Assembly (NCBI GenBank): GCA_017614375.1
Contig: JAGABZ010000012.1
Location: 1 to 39,658, forward strand
Direction of reading: 5' to 3'
Source: Spirochaetales bacterium
GTDB taxonomy: Bacteria; Spirochaetota; Spirochaetia; Sphaerochaetales; Sphaerochaetaceae
Length of the DNA: 39,658 bases
Position numbers and translations under genes: made by a program
Notes under the pieces: generated by a model
What the model was told of the DNA's origin: nothing
Database searches by the model: none
The model's input: the letters and a program-made list of their open reading frames with translations, nothing else
In this document: positions 31,517-39,633 of the stretch, in pieces
How positions within the stretch are numbered: position 1 is the stretch's first letter
Layout of the letters: the number at the start of each line of letters is the position of its first letter

Positions 31517-31999
31517 TTATTGAACTTTCTTGATGAAGATAGAGTTGAGACCGACGCCCAAAGAAAGGAGAGCAGTCACTATACATGCACTCATCAGTAT
31601 TCCCAGTGCAATAAAGAGCGCCGCCTTCTTTTTGTCCAATCCCAGTACCCAGGCGCCGAGAACTCCGGTCCATGTACCGGTAATCGGAAGCGGAATTCCG
31701 ACAAACAGCATCAAGCCGGCATAACCGAATCGGTTGAATTTTTCGCCGACCTTTTCCCTGGCCCTTCGGAGGGTCCGGTCAAACAGACGTTCGTACCACT
31801 TCATTTTCAACAACAGTCTGTTCAATGTCTCAAGGAATATCCAGCACAGGGGTATTACCAGCAGATTCGCTCCGACGGCAAGGATGAATGAGAGAAGCAG
31901 ACCGTTTCCGTTGAGGTAACAGTAGGGTAGTGCTCCCCGAAGTTCGGAAATCGGGATCAATGCGAGAATCAAGGTATTTATAAGAACCGAACTAGCCAC
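31517..31999 (-). CDS. Small multi-drug export protein family membrane protein (COG2426)
   Basis: A 160-residue membrane protein of the Sm_multidrug_ex family (PF06695, COG2426). Family hallmarks are PISELRGALPYC in the first loop and the GYAGLMLFVGIPLPITGTWTGVLGAWVLGL segment; four or so hydrophobic helices are visible. Despite the name, transport function is poorly established. GTG 31999 is the start, with AGAGG seven bases upstream inside the end of the DUF362 gene; it overlaps that gene's stop by one base. An ATG at 32041 lies upstream in frame but inside the neighbour's coding sequence and adds residues not typical of the family. Last gene of a minus-strand operon. Confidence 0.85.
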   Translation of the reverse strand: MASSVLINTLILALIPISELRGALPYCYLNGNGLLLSFILAVGANLLVIPLCWIFLETLNRLLLKMKWYERLFDRTLRRAREKVGEKFNRFGYAGLMLFVGIPLPITGTWTGVLGAWVLGLDKKKAALFIALGILMSACIVTALLSLGVGLNSIFIKKVQ

Positions 32000-33111
32000 T
32001 AATCGGACCTCTTTGGGATGCTGATTGCGTTGACAGGACACACTTCATGACAACAATAACAGCGTATGCACAGATTTATGTCTCTTTCAACCCCGGATTG
32101 CTGCATTTTGAGAGCTTTAGGTGGGCAGATGTTCACGCAGCGGCAGCATCTGATGCATTTGCTGCTGTCGAACTCGGGAGCCGGCTCTTTTTTCTGAGCT
32201 GCACGCTGAATCGAGCTTGTGAAGAAGGGAAGCACCAGAGAGCGGACGAATTTTGTCTTTTCACGGATTTCAATCAATTCGAAGCCCTTGAGTTTTTCCT
32301 TGTAAGGATCAAGGAGGGTGTATTCTGCCTGCTCGGCCAGAAGGCCCTGCTTTTTAAGCTCGGTCAGCAGCGGCAACATGTTCGGGTCGTATCCCATCAG
32401 AACTGCCTGTGCCCAGTCCACGGCAGGGCAATCAGTTGAACCTAGAATCAGGCCGGCGGGGTAGGGCGTCCCGTTGGCCGGGCCGGCTCCCTGCATTGCG
32501 ATTACTGCATCCATGAGACAGTACGAGGGCTTGGCAAAGCGGTATAAACCGCATATAAGTTTCGAGAAACTCTGCCGGGATGGGCATGATAGGTGGGTTT
32601 GACTTTTGTTCAGACCGGGAATCAATCCGAAGAGATTTTTCACTCCACCGGTTGCGTACATCAGTTGGTGTGTCTTCATCTTGGGCAGGCTGATCAGAAC
32701 ATCGGCCTTCTGCGCCCAGGAGGTGACCGGTTTTGTAATCTTCGTTCCGGGAATCTTCACGTTCAGAGTATCCTTTGTGAAATCAACCCACTGAAGTCCT
32801 TCTTCTTCACAGATTTCCCAGATTCCGCAGGCCTTTCCGCAAAAGCTCTTTGACTGCATTCCGGGTGAATCCCCGACCAATATTCGCGCGGGTTGGCGTT
32901 TTTTGAGCAGACGCACAAAGACCCTGAGAAACTCCGGGTTCGTCGTTACACAACGTTCGGGAGGCGCGTCATAGAGGACATTCGGTTTCAATAGTACGGT
33001 CTTCCCCTCAACCTCAGGGAAATCGGAAGACTCCATTACCTGTGAAATTGCTTTTTCCAAAGGTTCCGGATTATATGAATCACATCGCGTTATGGCGACC
33101 TTTACTTTCAT
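31999..33111 (-). CDS. DUF362 domain protein with C-terminal 2[4Fe-4S] ferredoxin domain
   Basis: A 370-residue cytoplasmic protein. Residues about 1-300 form a DUF362 domain (KTVLLKPNVLYDAPPERCVTTNP, ILVGDSPG, KADVLISLPKMKTHQLMYATGGVKNLFGLIPG). The C-terminus carries two 4Fe-4S cluster motifs, CIRCCRCVNICPP and CIRCYCCHEVCPV, in ferredoxin order. Such proteins are common in anaerobes and are thought to be iron-sulfur oxidoreductases or maturation factors, without a known reaction. The ATG overlaps the stop of the methyltransferase gene by ATGA, and the small membrane protein gene overlaps the other end. An anaerobic lifestyle is supported. Confidence 0.9.
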   Translation of the reverse strand: MKVKVAITRCDSYNPEPLEKAISQVMESSDFPEVEGKTVLLKPNVLYDAPPERCVTTNPEFLRVFVRLLKKRQPARILVGDSPGMQSKSFCGKACGIWEICEEEGLQWVDFTKDTLNVKIPGTKITKPVTSWAQKADVLISLPKMKTHQLMYATGGVKNLFGLIPGLNKSQTHLSCPSRQSFSKLICGLYRFAKPSYCLMDAVIAMQGAGPANGTPYPAGLILGSTDCPAVDWAQAVLMGYDPNMLPLLTELKKQGLLAEQAEYTLLDPYKEKLKGFELIEIREKTKFVRSLVLPFFTSSIQRAAQKKEPAPEFDSSKCIRCCRCVNICPPKALKMQQSGVERDINLCIRCYCCHEVCPVNAISIPKRSD

Positions 33112-33899
33112 TCTGTTCTCCTGAGCAGGCAGAAATACAACGGCCCCATGTTCTGCCCGTTGTCCGGCAGGAAAATCCTCCCGTGTCCGAGTTGTTCGGA
33201 ACCCCGGGCGTCATCATCAGCCAAAGCTATTTCGCGAACTTCGTCCGGGTGTCTGGAAATCAGTTTCTCAATGACTTCCTGGTTTTCGGCAGGGCAAATT
33301 GAACATGTGCTGTAAAGTATGTACCCTCCGGGCTTTACCGCAATCAAAGCAGAGCTGAGCATTGCGAACTGCTGGATACTCAGACGCTTGGGACGCGAAG
33401 GACTCCACTGTCTGAGTGCGACCGGATCCTTGATGACATGACGCTCGCTTGAGCAGGGCGCGTCCAGAAGCACACAGTCGTAGACACTCTGCTCATGAAG
33501 CCCCCAGCGGGTGCTGTCATGTCCGGTAATCTTCACCGTTTTCGAGAGTTCCGGGCCCAGGCATGACCCAACCACATTGTGAAGTCTGCCACGGCGGTCC
33601 GATGACCGGTCATTAGCCACGAGAAGTCCCTCGCCGTAGAGTTTCATTGCCAGAATCAGCGTCTTTCCTCCGGGCGCGGCGCACATATCCAATACGCTCT
33701 GCCCGGGGCTGACCGGAAGCAACGACGCCGCTGCGATCGAGGCGCGGTCCATGTAGTAAGGAGAGACCAGCGGGCCGTCAGGACAAACCGGAGCGGTCTC
33801 CTGACACAGAGCCTGCTTCAGGCCATCCCATCTGTGGCCGTAGACTGAACTGTAGTATTGTTCGAAAAGCTGCTCTCCCCCGGCTTTATCTCTGTGCAC
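33108..33899 (-). CDS. RsmB/NOP-family RNA 5-methylcytosine methyltransferase
   Basis: A 263-residue SAM-dependent methyltransferase. Motif I is LDMCAAPGGKT (residues 70-80), motif IV is LLDAPCSSERH with Cys149, and motif VI is ILYSTCSICPAENQEVI with Cys199, the nucleophile in m5C methyltransferases. The protein lacks the N-terminal NusB-like domain of RsmB (about 430 residues) and resembles the short bacterial or mitochondrial NSUN4-like form. The target is probably rRNA or tRNA cytosine-5. It is the first gene of the minus-strand operon with DUF362 and the membrane protein. Its start at 33899 has GCCGTGCAC context without a clear ribosome binding site, so the start is less certain. Confidence 0.85.
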   Translation of the reverse strand: MHRDKAGGEQLFEQYYSSVYGHRWDGLKQALCQETAPVCPDGPLVSPYYMDRASIAAASLLPVSPGQSVLDMCAAPGGKTLILAMKLYGEGLLVANDRSSDRRGRLHNVVGSCLGPELSKTVKITGHDSTRWGLHEQSVYDCVLLDAPCSSERHVIKDPVALRQWSPSRPKRLSIQQFAMLSSALIAVKPGGYILYSTCSICPAENQEVIEKLISRHPDEVREIALADDDARGSEQLGHGRIFLPDNGQNMGPLYFCLLRRTE

Positions 33900-33960
33900 G
33901 GAACAAATCTACCCTAAACTGCCCGCCTGTGAGAAGTATGATTTTCTGTAAGTCAAAAAG

Positions 33961-34074
33961 TTGAAAACTTTGACAATAATTTCGTTTGTTGTCGGAGGGC
34001 TCGGTCTGTTGGTCGGGGTCGTTCAGCTTCTGCTGTTGATTCTGTCATGTAAGAGCAATAAAAATCGCCACTAG
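33961..34074 (+). CDS. Possible 37-residue membrane peptide
   Basis: An ORF too short for ordinary gene finding. From TTG 33961 to TAG 34072-34074 it encodes a single hydrophobic helix with a GxxxG-like run (FVVGGLGLLVGVVQLLL) and a short basic tail (CKSNKNRH). This is the shape of type I toxin-antitoxin membrane peptides such as holin-like toxins. There is no ATG and no Shine-Dalgarno at either TTG (33961, 33970), so coding is doubtful. The minus-strand terminator at 34057-34096 overlaps its last codons, so a minus-strand RNA from the right would be antisense to its 3' end. Confidence 0.25.
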   Translation: MKTLTIISFVVGGLGLLVGVVQLLLLILSCKSNKNRH

Positions 34075-34096
34075 TCTTGCACGGCCCGTGGCGATT
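34057..34096 (-). terminator. Minus-strand terminator
   Basis: Nine-base perfect arms AATCGCCAC and GTGGCGATT around a 16-base loop. Read on the minus strand the stem is followed by TTTTATT, so it ends a transcript coming from the right (small ORF 34096-34263). Confidence 0.6.
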
Positions 34097-34263
34097 CAAT
34101 TCATAACGGCAAAAGGCAGGCTGACCGCTTCGGGCAACCATTTTTCTTTTGCATGTGCATTGTACCTCTCAAAAGGGCAGTAGTCAATCAGCACGCTGGC
34201 TGTTTGGGGAATTGCACGTTCCGGAATTCCTTGGGACGGCCGTTTTTTGAAGAACGAGGCCAT
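34096..34263 (-). CDS. Possible 55-residue protein of unknown function
   Basis: A minus-strand ORF starting MASFFKKRPSQGIPERAIPQ, preceded by GAGG six bases before the ATG, and ending at the base where the terminator hairpin begins. A longer form from 34284 adds seven residues. It is basic at the N-terminus with a central Cys-Pro-Phe, and has no recognised domain. Ribosome binding site, stop and terminator are well placed for a small gene, but composition is close to non-coding. The ribosome binding site can pair with either side of the start (see findings). It lies downstream of tRNA-Arg, beyond that gene's terminator. It might also be part of a dispersed repeat. Confidence 0.3.
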   Translation of the reverse strand: MASFFKKRPSQGIPERAIPQTASVLIDYCPFERYNAHAKEKWLPEAVSLPFAVMN

Positions 34264-34350
34264 TTTTGTCCTCGCTGCGTGCATTTTTGCAAGGACGAGG
34301 ACGCCGGAGGGAAGTCCGGCAAGCCGGGCCCAGGAGGGCCAAGGGCAATG

Positions 34351-34376
34351 AAAAAGGGCTCCGCAGAGCCCTTTTT
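34351..34376. terminator. Bidirectional terminator downstream of tRNA-Arg
   Basis: GGGCTC and GAGCCC with a CGCA loop, flanked by AAAAA and TTTTT, so a U-tract exists on both strands. It lies 18 bases downstream of tRNA-Arg on the minus strand. Confidence 0.85.
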
Positions 34377-34394
34377 CTCTTTAGTGCAATGAAT

Positions 34395-34467
<73 letters not shown>

Positions 34468-34502
34468 ATGCAGGGCAATGATAGCTAAAACGCTGAGGCT
34501 TT

Positions 34503-34949
34503 TCAAGTGCCGGGTTCTTGTTCGGGGGCCGGCTCCGAAGCGGGGGCCTCGGGGGCGGGAGCTTCTTCTGCTGGGGCGGCCTCCGGCGCGGGCTCTTCTG
34601 TTGCGGCGGGAGTCTCTTCAGGGGCCGGCTCAGGAGGCTGTGGGGCGGGATCGGTCGGGGCTTGCCCTAAATGGTGCTTGCAGCAGCATTTCTTTGCCTT
34701 GTAAGGGGGAAGCTGGGAGACTTCGGCGCTGAGAATGAACAGAAGCAGGCCGGCGAGGATGCCGGAGCAGCCGCAGATGAGGGTTCTGGTGTCACCGAGC
34801 TGTCTGACTGTGGTGTAGCGGACCGTCATGTGGCCGCGGGTTTCGGTGTGGACGACTGTGGCGCTGCAGAAACTGAGGACAATCAGCACGACTGCGCAGA
34901 CCATGACGACGATTCCTATGATGAAGCAGGCTTTTGACAACTTTTTCAT
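34503..34949 (-). CDS. Small membrane protein with Pro/Ala/Glu-rich tail
   Basis: A 148-residue protein I do not recognise. Two hydrophobic helices (residues about 7-30 and 57-76) flank an extracytoplasmic loop of about 27 residues (HTETRGHMTVRYTTVRQ). A Cys/His cluster, KKCCCKHH, follows near residue 87, and the last 55 residues are a low-complexity Pro/Ala/Glu tail, probably extended and disordered. GGAGG lies six bases before the ATG. The tail's composition also makes G/C-rich shadow ORFs on the other strand, which I discount. A 13-base palindrome (34976-34988) upstream may be an operator. Confidence 0.75.
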   Translation of the reverse strand: MKKLSKACFIIGIVVMVCAVVLIVLSFCSATVVHTETRGHMTVRYTTVRQLGDTRTLICGCSGILAGLLLFILSAEVSQLPPYKAKKCCCKHHLGQAPTDPAPQPPEPAPEETPAATEEPAPEAAPAEEAPAPEAPASEPAPEQEPGT

Positions 34950-34975
34950 GTCGTTCCTCCGTGTGGTTTTTCTGA

Positions 34976-34988
34976 GGTTAATATAACC
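34976..34988. promoter_or_regulatory. Short palindrome upstream of the small membrane protein
   Basis: GGTTA-ATA-TAACC, a perfect dyad. On the minus strand it contains TATATT, which might be a -10 box for the gene at 34503-34949. Confidence 0.3.
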
Positions 34989-35109
34989 ACGCCGGGGCCG
35001 GGAGTGAAGGGACGGGCGGACAACTCCAGTTTTCTACAAGATGCGCCGCGTGCGCGCGGGTACTGTACAGGGTATTCTCATTGAAGGCGAAATGCGGTAC
35101 CTTTCAACT

Positions 35110-35886
35110 ATGATCACCATTAACAATGTAACGAAAACTTACGGTAACCAGCCCAGTCCCGCGGTGGATAAACTCTGCCTTGAGATCGGCGAAGGTCAGA
35201 TTTTCGGATTCCTCGGCCCCAACGGCGCGGGGAAGTCGACCACGATCAAGATGATTGTCGGCATCCTGAAGCAGGACAGCGGCACGATTACGGTCGAGGG
35301 TCTGGACAATGTCAAGGACCCGGTGGCAGTCAAGTCGCTGATCGGTTTCGTGCCCGACGAGCCGAACCTTTATGAAAAGATGACGGCGGTCAAGTATCTC
35401 AATTTCGTCGCCGATATCTACGGCGTCAGCGAGGCGCAGCGCAAGGAGCGGATTGAGAAGTACGCCAAACTCTTTGAAATCGACCGCAACCTGCCTGATG
35501 AACTGTCCTCCTTCAGCCATGGTATGAAGCAGAAGATTGCCGTCATAGCCGCCATTCTCCACGATCCGAAGATCATCATCCTCGACGAGCCGATGGTCGG
35601 ACTGGATCCGCGCTCCAGCTTCATCCTGAAGGAACTGCTGTCCAAGCTGGCCAAAGAGGGAAAGACCGTGTTCTTCTCCACCCACGTGATGGAGGTTGCC
35701 GAGAGGCTCTGCGACCGGATTGCCATCATCAACAAGGGCAAGCTGGTCACCCAGGGTACCCTTGAGGAGATAAAGGCGATGAAGGGCGAGGAGAACGCCA
35801 CCCTTGAGAAACTCTTCCTGGAACTCACCGGTTCGGACGATGTGCTTACCGAAGCCGCCGAAGAGGGGAGAGAGGAGGAAATATGA
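35110..35886 (+). CDS. ABC transporter ATP-binding protein
   Basis: A 258-residue ABC-type ATPase. Walker A is GPNGAGKST (residues 36-44), the signature is LSSFSHGMKQK, Walker B is IIILDEPMVGLDP, and the switch His is in FFSTHVMEVAERLCDR. The CcmA/NatA-like family (COG1131) and the pairing with a multi-helix permease point to an export or drug/lipid/ion efflux system. ATG 35110 is chosen because the domain begins there; ATG 35092, with a nearby GAAGG, is a possible alternative adding six residues, and the longest frame (35041) is unlikely. It overlaps the permease gene by four bases. Confidence 0.92.
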   Translation: MITINNVTKTYGNQPSPAVDKLCLEIGEGQIFGFLGPNGAGKSTTIKMIVGILKQDSGTITVEGLDNVKDPVAVKSLIGFVPDEPNLYEKMTAVKYLNFVADIYGVSEAQRKERIEKYAKLFEIDRNLPDELSSFSHGMKQKIAVIAAILHDPKIIILDEPMVGLDPRSSFILKELLSKLAKEGKTVFFSTHVMEVAERLCDRIAIINKGKLVTQGTLEEIKAMKGEENATLEKLFLELTGSDDVLTEAAEEGREEEI

Positions 35887-37583
35887 GGCTGAAGTTGGTT
35901 TTCTCTCTGGTGAGGGGACTGTTCAGCGGTACCAGCCTGAAGGATCTGTTCAAGTTCGGCCAGAGTGAGGGCGATGAAAAAAAGAAAAAGCGCAGCCTCA
36001 TCCGGAAGGCCGGAGGCGGGGCGGGCAAGGTCCTGCTCTTTCTGCTGATTCTGATGGCGCTGGCGTCCTACCTGTTCATGTTCGGACTGACGTTCAACAC
36101 CTATGAGGTTCTCGGGCAGGTGCTCGGGTTCGGGCCCGGGCTGAGCCTGTCGTTCTGCTCCTTTATCTCGTTCATCATGTTGCTGGTTTTCTCCTTCATG
36201 ATGAGCATCGACATGCTTTTCAAGGGCCGGGATCTGGCAATGCTCCGCACCATGCCCCTGACCGACGCCGAAATCACCGTCTCCAGGGTGATTGCAATGT
36301 ATCTGTACATGCTTCCCCTGCATATGATCATGGCCGTTCCGGCTGTGGTTATCTATCTGCTTTACAACCCCTTCTGCGGGGCGACCATTCCGGGAATCCT
36401 GATTTCCGTGCTGGTCCTGCCGCTGGTGCCGGTCTGCCTTGCCGCGCTTCTGGGGGCTCTGACTGCCAAAATCGGCGGAAAGGGTCCGGGAAGGCTGGTG
36501 ATGCAGCTGACTCTGATAATCGTGATTGTGGTCCTGTTCTCGCTGCTGCAGATGGGCAAGCTTTCAAATCTCGATCCCACTGAGGCGGCTTCACTTGAGG
36601 AGTATTCCCAGATGGGCGGGGCGCTCGGTTTCGTGGCGTCAAACCTCGAGTCCATTCTGAGGGTGGCTCCCATGCTGAGGTGGAACGCCTCCCTGATGGG
36701 AAGCGGAGCCCTGACAGGCTCGCTGCTTGCCGTCGGGACCACGCTGGTCCTGTGTGCCCTGTGCGTGTGGGGCGTGAGCTCGATGTTCTACGGAATCTGC
36801 TCCTCGATGGAGTCCGAGGGCAAGGGCCGCAGTCACCGCGCCGCCGTCGAGCCTGTGTACCGGCGCAGCAGTCAACTTCGTGCGCTGTTGGGCCGCGAGT
36901 GGTACATCCTGCGCAGTTCCTCGTCGTTCATGATTGAAATCATCGGCGAATCGCTTGTGCCCGTGCTTATCCTGGTCATGTGGGGGGCCATGGGGATGCT
37001 CGGCCAGATGACTTCCGGGCTGGTAGGCATGCAGGGGGCACTTTATTTCCCCCTGATTGTCTGCGGAATACTGCTGCTCGTCCAGGGACTTGACATGGTC
37101 AGCGCCACCAGCGTCTCACGCCAGGGCAAGCTGTTCTACACCGACCGTGTATTCCCGGTGGATTACAGGGTCCTGATCAACGCCAAACTGCTCATGCACC
37201 TGACTCTGGCTTTCGCGCCGAACGTGCTTTACACGATAGCCGTTACGGTGTTGTTCGGACTGGGTATCTGGGACATGCTGTGGATTATCCTTGTGAACTT
37301 CATCTTTGCCGTGGGCATGTGCTATCTGGGGCTCTCGCTGGATTACACCAAGCCCAACCTGACGTGGAAGAACCCGCAGCAGGCGGTGAAGAACAACCTC
37401 AACGGGCTCAAGTCGATGGGGCTGTGCGCTGCGACGGTGCTGATCACCGGAGGAGTGTGCGTGCTGCTGATTCTTAAAGTGGATTACTGGCCCTGCTACA
37501 TCTGGGTTCCCGCCGCGCTGACGGGGATTCTGGTGCTGGCGCGCCGGTTCGCGATGAAGGCCGCTTCTGAGAGGCTTTGCTGA
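35883..37583 (+). CDS. ABC transporter permease
   Basis: A 566-residue polytopic protein, the membrane partner of the preceding ATPase. After an N-terminal cytoplasmic segment with a highly basic run (DEKKKKRSLIRK), there are about twelve hydrophobic helices in two groups, separated by a cytoplasmic region with RRSSQLRALLGREWYILRSSSSFM near residue 325. This is the double-size arrangement seen in putative ABC-2-type exporters of Firmicutes and spirochaetes. No substrate can be assigned. The start overlaps the ATPase stop (ATGA). It is followed by a GC hairpin and hflK. Confidence 0.87.
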   Translation: MRLKLVFSLVRGLFSGTSLKDLFKFGQSEGDEKKKKRSLIRKAGGGAGKVLLFLLILMALASYLFMFGLTFNTYEVLGQVLGFGPGLSLSFCSFISFIMLLVFSFMMSIDMLFKGRDLAMLRTMPLTDAEITVSRVIAMYLYMLPLHMIMAVPAVVIYLLYNPFCGATIPGILISVLVLPLVPVCLAALLGALTAKIGGKGPGRLVMQLTLIIVIVVLFSLLQMGKLSNLDPTEAASLEEYSQMGGALGFVASNLESILRVAPMLRWNASLMGSGALTGSLLAVGTTLVLCALCVWGVSSMFYGICSSMESEGKGRSHRAAVEPVYRRSSQLRALLGREWYILRSSSSFMIEIIGESLVPVLILVMWGAMGMLGQMTSGLVGMQGALYFPLIVCGILLLVQGLDMVSATSVSRQGKLFYTDRVFPVDYRVLINAKLLMHLTLAFAPNVLYTIAVTVLFGLGIWDMLWIILVNFIFAVGMCYLGLSLDYTKPNLTWKNPQQAVKNNLNGLKSMGLCAATVLITGGVCVLLILKVDYWPCYIWVPAALTGILVLARRFAMKAASERLC

Positions 37584-37596
37584 TATGAATGATTGT

Positions 37597-37614
37597 CCGC
37601 CCCTGCGGGGGCGG
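37597..37614 (+). other. GC-rich hairpin between the ABC permease and hflK genes
   Basis: CCGCCCC and GGGGCGG pair around TGCG. No U-tract follows, so it is more likely an RNA stability or processing element than a terminator, although a weak terminator effect is possible. Confidence 0.4.
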
Positions 37615-37633
37615 TGACAAAAAGGGAGGAAGA

Positions 37634-38659
37634 ATGCCTTTTGACTTTTTCCAGTCGGGACAAAACGGCGGGCCTCAGGGACCGCAGGGTCAATCCGACA
37701 GACAGACCCGCCGAAGGGGCGGGTACGGAATCAGCCCGAAGCTGATAATCGGCCTGATCATAGCCATCGTGCTGATTGTCATCATTCTGAGCAGTTTCTA
37801 CGTCGTCGACCAGACGGAGCAGGCGGTTGTCCTGCGCTGGGGCAAATATGTCAAGACCGAGGGCCCCGGCCTGCATTTCAAGCTGCCTCTGGGAATCGAC
37901 ACCAACTACAACGTTCCGACCCAGGTCATCCAGACGATGACCTTCGGATACCGGAACCCCGATTCCAACTTCAAGCTGAGCAGCAACTACTCCAACGAGA
38001 CGGTTATGCTGACCGGAGACCTGAACATCATCGAAATCGAGTGGATAGTCCAGTACAAGATCGTCGACCCGTACGCATGGCTGTTCAACGTCGGAGACAC
38101 CAGGACGACCATTTACGATGTTTCCCGCTCGATTATGAACCAGCTGGTCGGAGACCTTCCGATTCTGAGCGTCATGACCGAGGAGAGAACCTCGATCGAG
38201 GTCGAGGCCGAGGAGATGATGCAGGCGATTTTCGACCGCTACAAGCTCGGTGTCCGCGTCGTGACGGTCAAGCTCCAGAACATCGTTCCTCCGAAGGGTT
38301 CGGTTCAGGATGCTTTTGAGGACGTCAACAAGGCCATCCAGGACATGAACCGCTACATCAACGAGGGAAAGGAGAGCTACAACAGCGCCATCCCGGCGGC
38401 ACAGGGTGAGGCGAGCAAGGCCATCCTGGTTGCCCAGGGATACGCGGCAGAGCGCGTCAACCAGGCAATCGGTGACGTGGCCCGCTTCTCCGCCGTGCAG
38501 AAGGAATACGAGAATGCCAAGGAGGTGACCCGGATGAGGCTCTACATCGAGGCGTTCGAGGAAATCTTCGCCGGAAACGGCACTCCGGTGACCCTCATAG
38601 ACAAGGATCTGGAGAACTTCCTCCCGATTTCGAACATCCAGACAGGAGGCGCGAGATGA
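37634..38659 (+). CDS. hflK: FtsH protease activity modulator HflK
   Basis: A 341-residue SPFH/band-7 protein. The N-terminal 35 residues are Gln/Gly/Arg-rich and cytoplasmic, followed by a transmembrane helix (LIIGLIIAIVLIVIILSSFY, residues about 36-57), then the SPFH domain (VDQTEQAVVLRWGKYVKTEGPGLHFKLP) and a long coiled coil with the HflK-typical EASKAILVAQGYAAERVNQAIGD. With HflC it forms the periplasmic-side cage around the membrane protease FtsH. ATG 37634 with GGGAGGA three bases upstream is the start; an in-frame start at 37589 is rejected. It overlaps hflC by ATGA. Confidence 0.93.
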   Translation: MPFDFFQSGQNGGPQGPQGQSDRQTRRRGGYGISPKLIIGLIIAIVLIVIILSSFYVVDQTEQAVVLRWGKYVKTEGPGLHFKLPLGIDTNYNVPTQVIQTMTFGYRNPDSNFKLSSNYSNETVMLTGDLNIIEIEWIVQYKIVDPYAWLFNVGDTRTTIYDVSRSIMNQLVGDLPILSVMTEERTSIEVEAEEMMQAIFDRYKLGVRVVTVKLQNIVPPKGSVQDAFEDVNKAIQDMNRYINEGKESYNSAIPAAQGEASKAILVAQGYAAERVNQAIGDVARFSAVQKEYENAKEVTRMRLYIEAFEEIFAGNGTPVTLIDKDLENFLPISNIQTGGAR

Positions 38660-39633
38660 AAAAGCTTATCACCGCTCTGGTAGTTGTTGCCGTCCTGCTG
38701 ATCATCCTGCTCATCCTGGGACCGTTCTACCTGATCCAGGAAGGGGAGCAGGCCGTAATCACCCGTTTCGGACGGATAGTAGACGTCGTAACCGACGCCG
38801 GTCTGCATATCAAGGTTCCCGTGGTTGACAACGTGGTGCGCTATACCAAGAAGATCCTCAGCTGGGACGGAGAGGCACAGCGCATTCCGACCAAGGAGAA
38901 CCAGTTCATCTACGTCGACCCGACCTCCCGCTGGAGAATCGTCGACCCCGCCAAGTTCTATGAGACGGTCAACACTGTTTCCAACGCCCAGCTGAGGCTG
39001 GACGATGTGCTGGATTCGACAATCCGCACCGTCATTTCCGAAAACTACCTGAACGAGGCTGTACGCAACTCCAACCGTATCAACGAGATAACGATTGTGG
39101 AATCCTCGCTTTCCGGAGTTGAGAATCTTGAGGACGCCGAGAATCTGCGTGATCTGACAAAGACGAACACAAAGCAGGAGAAGATCACCAAGGGACGCGA
39201 GGCCCTGTCCAACATCATGCTCGACATGGGGCGGGTGCTGACTGAGGAATACGGAATCTATCTGGAGGATATCGTCATCCGCCAGATCCGCTACTCCGAT
39301 GATCTGACCAGCAGCGTCTATGAAAGGATGATCAAGGAACGTAACCAGATTGCCGAGGCCTATCGCTCATACGGACGCGGACAGCAGGCGATGTGGGAAG
39401 GAAAGACTGAGAACGAAAAGCGGACTATCCTGTCCGCCGCCTATGCCGAAAGCGAGCAGATCAAGGGTCAGGCCGATGCCGAAGCCACCAGAATCTACGC
39501 CGAGGCCTACAGCGCCGACCCGGAGTTCTTCGAATTCTGGCGTTCGCTCGAGTCTTATAAGAAAACCATGTCCGGGATGGACGCTGTCCTGTCCACCGGC
39601 ATTCCCTACTTCGACGGGGTTTACGGACTATGA
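38656..39633 (+). CDS. hflC: Protease modulator HflC
   Basis: A 325-residue SPFH protein, partner of HflK. The transmembrane helix is residues about 5-25 (LITALVVVAVLLIILLILG), then the band-7 domain (IQEGEQAVITRFGRIVDVVTDAGLHIKVP), and a coiled coil with RNQIAEAYRSYGRGQQAMWEGKTENEKRTILSAAYAESEQIKGQADAEATRIYAEAY, close to the E. coli HflC ending DPEFFEFWRSLESYK. Complete. The stop overlaps the ATG of the next, truncated gene. Confidence 0.94.
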   Translation: MKKLITALVVVAVLLIILLILGPFYLIQEGEQAVITRFGRIVDVVTDAGLHIKVPVVDNVVRYTKKILSWDGEAQRIPTKENQFIYVDPTSRWRIVDPAKFYETVNTVSNAQLRLDDVLDSTIRTVISENYLNEAVRNSNRINEITIVESSLSGVENLEDAENLRDLTKTNTKQEKITKGREALSNIMLDMGRVLTEEYGIYLEDIVIRQIRYSDDLTSSVYERMIKERNQIAEAYRSYGRGQQAMWEGKTENEKRTILSAAYAESEQIKGQADAEATRIYAEAYSADPEFFEFWRSLESYKKTMSGMDAVLSTGIPYFDGVYGL

